Positions 16,511 through 23,887 of a stretch of DNA of 64,000 bases are shown piece after piece (the stretch's first letter is position 1; each line of letters begins with the position of its first letter). Under the pieces are notes generated by a model. The model saw nothing but the letters and a program-made list of their open reading frames with translations. It was not told the origin of the DNA and ran no database searches. The stretch lies in assembly GCA_041393495.1 (NCBI GenBank), contig JAWKKA010000001.1:281877-345876 (forward strand), in the 5' to 3' direction. The translations under genes and the position numbers were made by a program. This DNA is from RHKX01 sp041393495 (GTDB taxonomy: Bacteria > Actinomycetota > Thermoleophilia > Solirubrobacterales > 70-9).

Positions 16511-17446
16511 TCAGGGGCGGGCCGCCGCCGCGTCCGCAGCCGGCCGGGCCCGCGCCGCGTTGTCGGCGATCGATCGGGTGAGCCGCGGCCACAGCGCCAT
16601 CGGCAGGTCGTGGCCCATCCCCTCGATCAGCTCGAGCCGGGCGCCGTCGATCGCGTCGGCGACGGCGATGCCGCCGCTCGCCGGCACCAGCTTGTCGGCC
16701 TTGCCGTGGATGACGAGGGTCGGGCAGCGGATCCCCCGGAGCTCCGCCGTGCGGTCGCCGGAGGCCATCACCGCCATCAGCTGGCGGGCGCCGCCGATCG
16801 GGTAGAAGCAGCGGTCGTACATCAGCAACGACTTCTCGCGGAGCTCGTCGAAATCGGCCTCGTAGGCGGGCGATCCGATCCGCGCGAAGATCCGCGCGAC
16901 GTGCTCGGCGTACGCCTCCCTCTCGCTCGGCGGGCGCGCCAACAGCGTCCCGAGCACGCTCGGGCGCGGCATCACGCTCGGCCGCCGGCCCCCGGGGCTG
17001 GCCATGATCGAGCAGAGCGACGCGATGCGGTCGGGGTGGCGCGCGGCGAGGGTCTGGCCGATCATCCCGCCCAGCGAAGCGCCGACGACGTGGGCGCGGT
17101 CGATCCCGAGAGCGTCGAGAAGCCCGGCCGCGTCGGCGGCCATGTCGACGAGCGTGTAGCGCGCCGAGCCGGTCAGGCCGAGCGCGCCGGCGATCACGTT
17201 CGGGGGGCCGCCGCCGACCTTCGTCGAGAGCCCGATGTCGCGGTTGTCGAAGCGGACGACGTGAAAGCCGCGGTCGACGAGCTGCGCGCAGAACCGCTCG
17301 TCCCAGGCGAGCATCTGCATCCCGAGGCCCATGACGAGGAGCAGCGACGGGTCGTTCGGATCGCCGAACGTCTCGTAGGCGAGCTCGATGCCGCCGCCGA
17401 CCTCAGCGGTCCGGACGCGCTCGCGAGCGGTGTCGTCAACGATCAT
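16511..17446 (-). CDS. Alpha/beta hydrolase
   Basis: This 311-residue soluble hydrolase is the last gene of the five-gene overlapping operon. The catalytic triad can be read: nucleophile S124 in 'VVGASLGGMIGQ', the acid in 'LVIHGKADKLVPA', and His in 'LIEGMGHDLPMAL'. The oxyanion region is 'LLLVMGLGMQMLAWDE', and 'HVVRFDNRDIGLS' is the usual strand/turn before the nucleophile elbow. This combination is close to the esterase/aclacinomycin-methylesterase-like subgroup, so an ester substrate is likely but unproven. The ATG at 17446 overlaps the upstream SRPBCC stop by 4 bases. The C-terminus is Ala/Arg-rich. Confidence 0.87.
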   Translation of the reverse strand: MIVDDTARERVRTAEVGGGIELAYETFGDPNDPSLLLVMGLGMQMLAWDERFCAQLVDRGFHVVRFDNRDIGLSTKVGGGPPNVIAGALGLTGSARYTLVDMAADAAGLLDALGIDRAHVVGASLGGMIGQTLAARHPDRIASLCSIMASPGGRRPSVMPRPSVLGTLLARPPSEREAYAEHVARIFARIGSPAYEADFDELREKSLLMYDRCFYPIGGARQLMAVMASGDRTAELRGIRCPTLVIHGKADKLVPASGGIAVADAIDGARLELIEGMGHDLPMALWPRLTRSIADNAARARPAADAAAARP

Positions 17447-17898
17447 CGGCGTCCATTCTCCAGCAACTCCTTGAGCCGGGCGAGCGTGCGCTTCGCTTCG
17501 CGCTCGCCGGAGACGGCGTTGAACGCCCGTCCCGCGAGCCTGCCGATCGCGCCGGCCGGGAGCGCGAACTCGTTCTCGTAGTCGAACCGGGTCCCAGTCG
17601 CGGTCTCGGTCAGGTCATAGGAGATCCGCGCCGTCGATCCGGCCGCTGCCCGCCCCCGCCAGCGGGCCCGGCGTGGGCGCTCGCACTCGCTGACCTCCCA
17701 GCGAACCCGCAGCGGGACGCCCCTGAGCCGCAGCTGTTGGCAGAACCGGCTGCCCTTCTCGAGGTCTCCGTCGGGGAGCTCGGAGGCCGATTCGTGGATC
17801 GTCACCCACTCGCCGAGCCGGTGCGGGTCCATGACGAGGTCCCAGACCGCCTCGATCGGCGCCGCGATCTCGATCGACTCGGCGACGACGTCACCCAT
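17443..17898 (-). CDS. SRPBCC (polyketide cyclase/START-like) family protein
   Basis: This 151-residue protein has the helix-grip lipid-binding fold. It begins with the classic pattern 'SIEIAAPIEAVWDLVMDPHR', followed by 'LGEWVTIHE', and ends with the long C-terminal helix 'EAKRTLARLKELLENGRR'. Such proteins bind hydrophobic ligands in a central cavity and sometimes catalyse cyclisation or hydration. It overlaps the upstream NmrA-like gene by 8 bases and the downstream hydrolase by 4, so the three are likely translated together. No catalytic residue can be assigned. Confidence 0.82.
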   Translation of the reverse strand: MGDVVAESIEIAAPIEAVWDLVMDPHRLGEWVTIHESASELPDGDLEKGSRFCQQLRLRGVPLRVRWEVSECERPRRARWRGRAAAGSTARISYDLTETATGTRFDYENEFALPAGAIGRLAGRAFNAVSGEREAKRTLARLKELLENGRR

Positions 17899-18817
17899 CC
17901 TCGGCCTCCTGCTCGGCGATCGCCCGCTGAATCGCGACGTTGAGCGGCTCCGGCCTGACTTCGAACAGAGCCGCGCCGCTCGGGTCGGTGACGATGGTGT
18001 CGCCGCCGAGCCCGAGCGCGAGCTCGGCGGCGACCGCCGGCGAGCCCGACGTCACCGTGGCGGCGCCGGCGGCGACCATCCCCGGGCTGGCGATGCCGTC
18101 GGGGAGCGCGATCCGGAGCGGGGGCCGCCGGCCGGTCTCGGCGGCGAAGCGCGCGATCACGTCGAGGTGCTCGAGGACGTCGGGCCCGCCGATCTGGACC
18201 TCGCGGCCGGCCGCGGCGGGCACCCGCGGCGCGTCGCGCAGGTAGGCGACGACGTCGCGGATCCCGATCGGCTGGGTCCGCGAGCGCAGCCAGCCCGGCT
18301 CGGGCAGCGCCGGCAGCCGCGCGGCGATCGACCGCAGCAGCTCGTAGGACTCGCTATGCGGGCCGATGATCATCGCCGCCCGGAAGTACGTCAGCGGCGG
18401 GCCCCAGCCGCGCAGCGCCTCGGCGGTCGCGTGGCGGCTTTCGAGGTGCGGCGAGCCGCCGTGATCGGGCCCGAGCCCGCCGAGATAGACGATCCGGCCG
18501 ACTGCCGCGGCGGCGGCGGCCTTCGCGAACGCCTCGGCCGCGGCCCGCTCGCGCTGCGCGTAGTCGGGGCTGCCGAGCATGTGGACGAGGAAGTAGGCGA
18601 CCGCGACGCCCTCCATCGCCGGCGCCAGGTCGGGGGCTCCCTCGAGGTCGGCCTCGAACAGCTCGACCGCGGGGCCGAGGATCCGGCGGCCGCGGTCGCG
18701 GTCGCGGACGAGCGCCCGGACGCGGACGCCGTCGGCCAGCAGCGCCGCAGCGAGACGGCGCCCGATCACGCCCGTCGCGCCCGCGATCAGGTAGGTCTCG
18801 CCGTCCTCGCCGCTCAT
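17891..18817 (-). CDS. NmrA-like NAD(P)-binding SDR protein
   Basis: This 308-residue atypical short-chain dehydrogenase/reductase has the nucleotide-binding motif 'YLIAGATGVIGRRLAAALL' at residues 8-26, then 'VRALVRDRDRG', and the mid-chain 'GRIVYLGGLGP'. It lacks the usual YxxxK pair at the expected place; 'SPHLESRHATAEALR' stands there, as in many NmrA/YbjT-like proteins, which are often sensors or have unusual chemistry. The C-terminal third ('VQIGGPDVLEHLDVIARFAA') resembles the substrate-binding part of that subgroup. It overlaps the neighbouring genes on both sides. Confidence 0.82.
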   Translation of the reverse strand: MSGEDGETYLIAGATGVIGRRLAAALLADGVRVRALVRDRDRGRRILGPAVELFEADLEGAPDLAPAMEGVAVAYFLVHMLGSPDYAQRERAAAEAFAKAAAAAAVGRIVYLGGLGPDHGGSPHLESRHATAEALRGWGPPLTYFRAAMIIGPHSESYELLRSIAARLPALPEPGWLRSRTQPIGIRDVVAYLRDAPRVPAAAGREVQIGGPDVLEHLDVIARFAAETGRRPPLRIALPDGIASPGMVAAGAATVTSGSPAVAAELALGLGGDTIVTDPSGAALFEVRPEPLNVAIQRAIAEQEAEDG

Positions 18818-19470
18818 CGGGCTCCCGCGGCCGCCGCCGGGGCGCCCGGCAGCTGCGAGCGGTCGACCGCGGGGAAGTCGAGGCGCGACAGCGACCGCAG
18901 GTAGGCGTTGCAGACGATCACGTGGATGCGGAGCTGGGTCTGGGCGTAGAACCAGGCGCCGAAGCGGGCGAAGCGGCCGCGGCCGCGGATCCCCGGGTAG
19001 AAGTTCTCGACCTCGACCTTGGCGATCAGCCTGACCCGGCCGGGCTTCGCGTCGGCATCGTCATCGACGCCGTCGCGGTCGCAGCGCTCGATCGAGACCC
19101 GCAGCGCGCCCTTGCCGCGGCCCTCGCGGGCGACGAGGATGCCGCGGTCGATCGGCCAGGTGACCTCGCCGCGTGCCTCGCCGGTCTCGTAGCGGGGCGC
19201 GCCGAAGCGGAGCAGCGGGATCCTCCCGAACGCGGTGACGGTTCGCGATGCCGCCGCGTAGTGGACGCGGATGATCCCCAGCGACATCCGCCGCAGGAAC
19301 GCCCAGTAGGCGCGCGCCATCAGCTCGAGGTTGTCGACGTTCCAGATCCGCTCGAGCATGCCCCGCTCGACCGTGATCTCGGCCTCCTGCGCCGAGCTCA
19401 CCGCACCGTCCGGCCCGACGCGGCTCCGCTCCCCCGGATGGAGGATCGTCACCTCGGGGATGTCGCTCAT
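18814..19470 (-). CDS. Unknown protein of the overlapping operon
   Basis: I do not recognise this 218-residue protein. It starts at ATG 19470 (ATGA overlap with the DsbA-like gene) and ends overlapping the NmrA-like start. It has no signal peptide, no membrane helix and no obvious catalytic motif. Alternating hydrophobic and charged runs such as 'RVRLIAKVEVENFYPGI', and the amphipathic end 'WFYAQTQLRIHVIVCNAYL', suggest a mixed alpha/beta domain that packs a beta-sheet against a long C-terminal helix, possibly a lipid- or ligand-binding fold. That is inference from pattern only. Two cysteines are present, not arranged as a metal site. Confidence 0.75.
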   Translation of the reverse strand: MSDIPEVTILHPGERSRVGPDGAVSSAQEAEITVERGMLERIWNVDNLELMARAYWAFLRRMSLGIIRVHYAAASRTVTAFGRIPLLRFGAPRYETGEARGEVTWPIDRGILVAREGRGKGALRVSIERCDRDGVDDDADAKPGRVRLIAKVEVENFYPGIRGRGRFARFGAWFYAQTQLRIHVIVCNAYLRSLSRLDFPAVDRSQLPGAPAAAAGAR

Positions 19471-20324
19471 CGGGCTCCGCCCAGTTGCCAGAAGCCATCG
19501 GCGCCGACGTAGTCCTGCTCGGCGATCCGGCCGAGCTCCTCGCGCGCCTCGCTGAAGGAGACGGCGAGGACCGTCGCCACCTCCTGGGTCGCGAGCGGAA
19601 AGCCGCGCCACTCGAGGACCTCGGCGGCCGAGGCCGGCGCGGCGCGGCGGTCGAGCCCCGGCACGAGGTTGGCGAGCACGGCGTCATAGACCGCGAACGG
19701 CTGAAACCCCGGCACCGAGATCGTCACACCATCGGCGATCCGGGTGATCTCGTAGCTCGGACAGGTGTAGCGGCGGCCGCCCGACCAGTTGGCGAGCTTG
19801 TGGTCGAGAACGCGTGCCGCCGGCATCGGCCGCCGGGCCAGGGCGATGTCGCGTTCGAGCTCGGCCTCGACCTCGGGGTCGCGCAGCCATTCCTCCAGCT
19901 CGGCGCCGATCCCGGCGTCGTCGGCGGCAGCCCGGATCGTCTCCGGCTCGTCGATCAGCTCGCCCCGGAAGTTGCGGATCCGGAGGCTGCGGAGGGCGCG
20001 GCGCAGGGTCCTGTGGTCGGAGTGGACGCGAGCGGCGACGACCAGCCGGCAGGCCGGCCGGCTCGCCGGCACGTACGGCTTCGGCCGGGTGTCGATCGGC
20101 ATCAGCTGCTCGCCGGCGATCCTCCGGAGGCTGCCGGCGAGCTGCTCCGGCGTGAATCGCTCCGCCTGCTCGCGGCGGCTGTCGGCGAGCACGACCATCC
20201 GCGGCTCCCACTCGATCCGTCCTTCGTAGAGCCAGTCGATCCGATGCCGGAACGGCTCCGCGCTGTAGGCCCAGGGACAGCTCGGATCGGTGAACTCGGT
20301 GATTCGGACGCAGATCTCGCTCAT
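19467..20324 (-). CDS. DsbA-family (FrnE/HCCA isomerase-like) protein
   Basis: This 285-residue thioredoxin-fold protein is the first gene of the five-gene operon. The N-terminal motif is 'TEFTDPSCPWAYSAEPF': Cys-Pro-Trp-Ala, with only the first active-site cysteine kept. It therefore cannot form the usual CxxC disulfide and is closer to the isomerase/FrnE-type cytoplasmic members. A helical insertion (residues about 60-180) and the return to the thioredoxin fold in 'VPGFQPFAVYDAVLANL' follow. The last 60 residues ('EVLEWRGFPLATQEVATVLA') look like a small winged-helix or helical add-on. There is no signal peptide, so it should act in the cytoplasm. Confidence 0.85.
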   Translation of the reverse strand: MSEICVRITEFTDPSCPWAYSAEPFRHRIDWLYEGRIEWEPRMVVLADSRREQAERFTPEQLAGSLRRIAGEQLMPIDTRPKPYVPASRPACRLVVAARVHSDHRTLRRALRSLRIRNFRGELIDEPETIRAAADDAGIGAELEEWLRDPEVEAELERDIALARRPMPAARVLDHKLANWSGGRRYTCPSYEITRIADGVTISVPGFQPFAVYDAVLANLVPGLDRRAAPASAAEVLEWRGFPLATQEVATVLAVSFSEAREELGRIAEQDYVGADGFWQLGGAR

Positions 20325-20446
20325 CGGCAGATCGGGAGTGTGACGGACCGACGGGCGCGGGCCGCGGGCGCCGCCGGCCGCCCGACCACGCCCGGACGGG
20401 AAGGCCGCCCCGCCTGCGTCAGGGCGGCCTGCGAAGCGCTCGCGGC

Positions 20447-20490
20447 GCCGCGCCTTCGGCGTCGCGATGCCGCGCCTTCGGTGTCGCTGG
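20447..20490. repeat. Two 22-bp imperfect direct repeats, possible terminator region
   Basis: Copies at 20447-20468 and 20469-20490 share GCCGCGCCTTCGG and GTCGC. Each can fold into a short GC hairpin around CTTCGG. They lie just beyond the stop of the C40 peptidase gene, in the 169-base gap before the start of the overlapping operon, so they may end the peptidase transcript. There is no T-run to confirm this. Confidence 0.5.
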
Positions 20491-20493
20491 ACG

Positions 20494-21030
20494 CTAGAGC
20501 CCGCGCGGGTGGCGGACCTTGAAGCTGCCCGACGTCGAGCGCAGGCTACGGCTCCAGCTCGGGCCGTCGCCCTTCGTGTTCGAGGTGTCGAACCGGAGCC
20601 CGGCGACGACCATGTAGGCGTGGCCGGGGTTGCCGTAGACGCTGATCCAGGACCCCTTGCCGCGCTGGCCGTAGCGGGACAGGCCCGTCGAGTCGAGCGG
20701 CGTGTCGAGCAGGCCGCCGCCGTGGAGCGCGTAGCTGACCGACCCCGAGCAGTCGTAGCCGCGGTCGTTCCAGCTGCCGTGGCCGCCGCCCCACCTGTAG
20801 GGCTTGTTGCGGATCTTGTTGGCCGCCGCGATCACCTTCTGGACGCGACGGGGGGCGTCGGCGGGGGCGATCGCCCGGCCGCCGACCAGCTTCGCCTTCG
20901 ACCCGGGGACGGTCTCGCCGGTGCTGGTCGACAGGCCGCCGCCGGCCTGCGCGGTCGCGGTCGGCAGCAGGGCGAGGACCGCGAGGACAGCCAGTGCGGC
21001 TATCCGCGGGAATCGTAGGTTTCTGCGCAC
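20494..21030 (-). CDS. Secreted NlpC/P60 (C40-type) cell-wall peptidase
   Basis: This exported peptidoglycan hydrolase should cut peptide stems in the wall. GTG 21030 gives 178 residues and has an ideal 'AAGGAG' six bases upstream. The ATG at 21045 lies at the very edge of the riboswitch and has no ribosome site of its own. A signal peptide ('FPRIAALAVLAVLALLPTAT') precedes a Gly/Ser linker. The catalytic core is 'GYDCSGSVSYALHGGGLL' (Cys94 in GTG numbering) and 'GNPGHAYMVVAGLRFDTS' (His137), as in NlpC/P60. 'PYRWGGGHGSW' before the Cys is also typical. Expression is likely set by the c-di-AMP riboswitch directly upstream. Confidence 0.88.
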   Translation of the reverse strand: MRRNLRFPRIAALAVLAVLALLPTATAQAGGGLSTSTGETVPGSKAKLVGGRAIAPADAPRRVQKVIAAANKIRNKPYRWGGGHGSWNDRGYDCSGSVSYALHGGGLLDTPLDSTGLSRYGQRGKGSWISVYGNPGHAYMVVAGLRFDTSNTKGDGPSWSRSLRSTSGSFKVRHPRGL

Positions 21031-21047
21031 GAAGGACTCCTTCATCG

Positions 21048-21193
21048 GCCTGCCGGGTTAGCTGACGGGCTGGCGCTAAAGGAGCTTGCGCCTCCACCGA
21101 TCGGCGGATTCGCCCCAACATTCGGTTCCCCGGCTCCCACCCTTCAGCGGGCGGAACTCGGCATTGCTGTTTGCAGGGTTCGCGCAGGCTACA
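21048..21193 (-). ncRNA. c-di-AMP riboswitch (ydaO-yuaA type) ahead of the C40 peptidase
   Basis: Read on the minus strand, this leader contains the conserved ydaO/yuaA blocks in order: GCCGAGTTCCGCCCG, GGGGAACCG, GGGGCGAATCCGCCGA and the hallmark CCGTCAGCTAACCC, closed by a CCTGC/GCAGG P1 helix at its ends. In actinobacteria this class binds cyclic di-AMP and controls wall hydrolases and resuscitation factors. The element ends three bases before the non-preferred ATG 21045 and 18 before the preferred GTG 21030. The same class occurs at 48339-48480. Boundaries are by eye. Confidence 0.88.
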
Positions 21194-21377
21194 CGATCCC
21201 CTCCCCGGATGAAGTCATGCTCACAGATTCCTTGCAGTTTCCTGCGCTGGTCGCCGGACGGCCGGGTCGCGGGGTCGCCGGGCCGCACGCCGCCGGGTCG
21301 CCGGACGCGAGCCGGCGGCGGCGCGGGCGGGGGGCCGATCCCGCGGCTCTCGGGGGCGGCCGACGGCGCGCCCTCGC

Positions 21378-21383
21378 TACCGT
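21378..21383 (+). promoter_or_regulatory. -10 box of ctaA
   Basis: TACCGT ends 12 bases before ATG 21396, giving a very short leader. The gap 21194-21377 upstream is GC-rich with no other feature I can name. Confidence 0.3.
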
Positions 21384-21395
21384 GGCGGACCGCTG

Positions 21396-22370
21396 ATGAG
21401 CCGCATCCACCTTCGCCAGCGCTTCGCCATCTCCCGCCGCGCCTACTTCGTGATCAGCGCCGTCGCCCTCGCGTCGCTGGCGATGATCGTCCTGACCGGC
21501 GCTGCGGTCCGCCTGACCGCGTCGGGGCTCGGCTGTCCGGACTGGCCGAAGTGCTACGGCGGCACCGTGCCGCCGTCCGACATCAACGCGTTCATCGAGT
21601 ACGGCAACCGGCTGTTCACGGGATTCGTCGCGATCATGGTCATCACCGCCTCCGTGCTCGCCTTCTTCCGCCGCCCCTACCGCTGGCACCTGGCGCTGTT
21701 CGGGGCGCTGCTGCCGCTCGGCGTGATCGCCCAGGCGGCGCTCGGCGCCCTCGTCGTCAAATACCACCTCGCGCCGGCCCTGGTCATGGGCCACTTCATC
21801 CTCTCGATGCTGCTGCTCGACGCCGGATTCGCGCTGATGTGGTGCTCGCGCTACGAGCCCGATGAGCGCCGCCGCTCCAGCGACCGGCTCGGCGTCTGGG
21901 CGGTCCGGGGGCTGATGCCGCTCGGGCAGCTGACGATCCTCGCCGGCACGATCAGCACGGCATCGGGGCCGCATCCGGGCGACCACGACGGCCAGCTCGT
22001 CCAGCGCTTCGACTTCATGGGCGCCGACACCCTCCGGTGGGTCGTCGAGCGCCACTCGATCCTCGCCGCCGCGTTCGGCGTCGCGGCCGTCGCGGTCTGG
22101 TTCATCCTCCTCCGCGACGGCGGCGAGCGGCGGGCGATGCGGCCGCTGACGGTGATGATCGGTCTGATCGCCCTGCAGGCGGTCGTCGGCGGCGTCCAGT
22201 GGGCGCTCGAGCTGCCCGCCCTGCTCGTCTGGGTCCACATCGCGATCGCGACCGCCACCTGGCTGGCGATGCTGTGGAGCGTCGCCGCCGCCGGCCGCCT
22301 CGAGCCGCGGCCCGAGACGGTCGCGGTCGCACCGCCCGAGTCCGAGCAGGCGCTCAGCGCCTCGCCCTGA
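21396..22370 (+). CDS. ctaA: Heme A synthase (CtaA/COX15)
   Basis: This 324-residue enzyme with about eight transmembrane helices oxidises heme O to heme A for aa3-type cytochrome oxidase. 'AAVRLTASGLGCPDWPKCYG' (C47, C53) is the family hallmark. Heme-ligand or active-site histidines are H133 ('MGHFILSM'), H220 ('VERHSIL') and H281 ('WVHIAIATATW'). In the N-terminal half the usual E-x-x-H-R is 'EYGNR' (N71), a form I recall from other actinobacterial CtaA proteins. The length is standard. No cytochrome oxidase or ctaB gene is in the window, so its partners lie elsewhere. Confidence 0.9.
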   Translation: MSRIHLRQRFAISRRAYFVISAVALASLAMIVLTGAAVRLTASGLGCPDWPKCYGGTVPPSDINAFIEYGNRLFTGFVAIMVITASVLAFFRRPYRWHLALFGALLPLGVIAQAALGALVVKYHLAPALVMGHFILSMLLLDAGFALMWCSRYEPDERRRSSDRLGVWAVRGLMPLGQLTILAGTISTASGPHPGDHDGQLVQRFDFMGADTLRWVVERHSILAAAFGVAAVAVWFILLRDGGERRAMRPLTVMIGLIALQAVVGGVQWALELPALLVWVHIAIATATWLAMLWSVAAAGRLEPRPETVAVAPPESEQALSASP

Positions 22371-22378
22371 CCGCCCCG

Positions 22379-23029
22379 TCAGCCGGCGAGCGCCTCCGCG
22401 AGCTCCTCGATCGGCGTCCGGCCGCCGACCACCTCGATCGTCCGGGAGCCGGGCCAGTCGGCGAGCAGCTCGGCGATGACCGCGGCGACATCGGCGCGGG
22501 GGATCTCGCCGCGCTCGACCGAGGCTCCCGCCGCGACGGCTCCCGCCGCGGGCTCGTCGGTGAGCCGCCCCGGCCTGACGATCAGATGATCGAGGCCGCT
22601 CTCGCGCACGGCCGCGTCGGCTCGGCCCTTGGCTCGCAGGTAGACGTCGAAGGTCCCGGTTCCGCCGTGGTCGGGGTCGGCTCCCATCGAGCTGATCACG
22701 ACGAACCGGCCGATGCCGTTTCGGTCGGCGGCCTCGAGCAGCTTGATGACGCCGCCGTAGTCCATCGTCTCCTTGCGCTCGGGCCCGCTGCCGGGGCCGG
22801 CGCCGGCAGCGAAGACGATCACGTCCGCCGCGCCGACCGCCTCGGCGACGTGGTCGGCGCTCGACCGCTCGAGGTCGCAGACGAACGCCTCGAGCGCGCC
22901 GGCGTCGCGGACCTCGGCGATGTGGTCGGGGTTGCGGACCAGCGAGCGGACCTCGTCGCCGCGCTCGGCGAGGATCCGCGTCAGCTCCATCGCGATCTTC
23001 CCGTGCCCGCCGGCGATCAGCACGCGCAT
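22379..23029 (-). CDS. NAD(P)H-binding SDR-like protein
   Basis: This 216-residue protein of the NAD(P)-binding/YwnB-YtfG-like group has the N-terminal dinucleotide motif 'MRVLIAGGHGKIAMELTRIL', then 'RSLVRNPDHIAEV' and 'ADVIVFAAGAGPGSG' for the cofactor. It continues with 'IGRFVVISSMGADPDHGG' and a Tyr-x-x-x-Lys-like 'YLRAKGRADAAV'. Relatives are quinone or flavin-type reductases or sensors; the substrate is unknown. It is convergent with ctaA (9 bases apart) and downstream of the peroxiredoxin gene on the same strand with 94 bases between, so a shared transcript is possible. Confidence 0.85.
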   Translation of the reverse strand: MRVLIAGGHGKIAMELTRILAERGDEVRSLVRNPDHIAEVRDAGALEAFVCDLERSSADHVAEAVGAADVIVFAAGAGPGSGPERKETMDYGGVIKLLEAADRNGIGRFVVISSMGADPDHGGTGTFDVYLRAKGRADAAVRESGLDHLIVRPGRLTDEPAAGAVAAGASVERGEIPRADVAAVIAELLADWPGSRTIEVVGGRTPIEELAEALAG

Positions 23030-23123
23030 GGCGGGCTCTACCCGATGCGCGGCCCGGCGGCCGGGCGCGGCGGACAGGCGTCCGGAGGGCTCACCGGGCG
23101 GGCCTCCGCGGCGTTCACGGCCG

Positions 23124-23786
23124 CTACGGGCCGGGCTGGGGGACGATCCGGATGTAGGGGGCGGGTGACTCCCAGCCGTCCGGATAGGTCGCGCGGGCCT
23201 CCTCGTCGGAGACCGAGCCGGAGATGATCACGTCCTCGCCGGGCTGCCACTGGGCAGGGGTCGCGACCTTGTGGCTCGCGGTGAGCTGCAGCGAGTCGAT
23301 CACGCGCAGCACCTCGTCGAAGTTCCGGCCGGCGGTCATCGGATAGACGAGGATCAGCTTGATCTTCTTGTCGGGGCCGATCACGAAGACGTTCCGGACC
23401 GTCTGGTTGTCGGCGGGCGTCCGCTCGCCCGGGTCGCCCGAGACCTCGGCCCCGAGCATCCCGTAGGCCTTCGCGACCGCGAAGTCGGAGTCGGCGATGA
23501 TCGGGTAGTTGGGGGCGGTGCCCTGGGTGCGCTCGATGTCCTTCGCCCACTCCTCGTGGCTGCCGAGCGGGTCGACCGAGAGGCCGATGATCTTGGTGCC
23601 GCGCTCGTCGAACGACGGCTTGATCTGTGCCATGTAGCCGAGCTCGGTCGTGCAGATCGGCGTGAAGTCCTTCGGGTGCGAGAACAGGACCGCCCAGGAG
23701 TCGCCGATCCAGTCGTGGAAGCTGATCGGCCCCTCGGTTGTCTCGGCCTCGAAGTCGGGGGCGGTGTCGCCGATTCTCAGGCTCAT
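23124..23786 (-). CDS. 1-Cys peroxiredoxin (Prx6 type)
   Basis: This 220-residue thiol peroxidase reduces hydrogen peroxide and organic peroxides. The peroxidatic site is 'SHPKDFTPICTTELG' with C45. No other cysteine occurs in the protein, so it is a true 1-Cys enzyme needing an external thiol. The long C-terminal domain ('PAQWQPGEDVIISGSVSDEE') is typical of the Prx6 subgroup. The ATG at 23786 follows 'GAAGGAGACC', a good ribosome site. A TATGCT box at 23825-23820 is a plausible -10, with a leader of roughly 30 bases. Confidence 0.94.
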   Translation of the reverse strand: MSLRIGDTAPDFEAETTEGPISFHDWIGDSWAVLFSHPKDFTPICTTELGYMAQIKPSFDERGTKIIGLSVDPLGSHEEWAKDIERTQGTAPNYPIIADSDFAVAKAYGMLGAEVSGDPGERTPADNQTVRNVFVIGPDKKIKLILVYPMTAGRNFDEVLRVIDSLQLTASHKVATPAQWQPGEDVIISGSVSDEEARATYPDGWESPAPYIRIVPQPGP

Positions 23787-23819
23787 CTGTCGGTCTCCTT
23801 CGCGTTGCTGATCGGTTCA

Positions 23820-23825
23820 AGCATA
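23820..23825 (-). promoter_or_regulatory. -10 box of the peroxiredoxin gene
   Basis: TATGCT on the minus strand lies about 34 bases upstream of ATG 23786. No -35 hexamer is clear. The surrounding 40 bases are unusually A/T-rich for this genome, as expected for a promoter. Confidence 0.4.
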
Positions 23826-23887
23826 GCCGAAACCCTCAAAATCCGACCGGTTTTCATGTAATAGATCTCGGTGCTCCTCGCCGCGCC

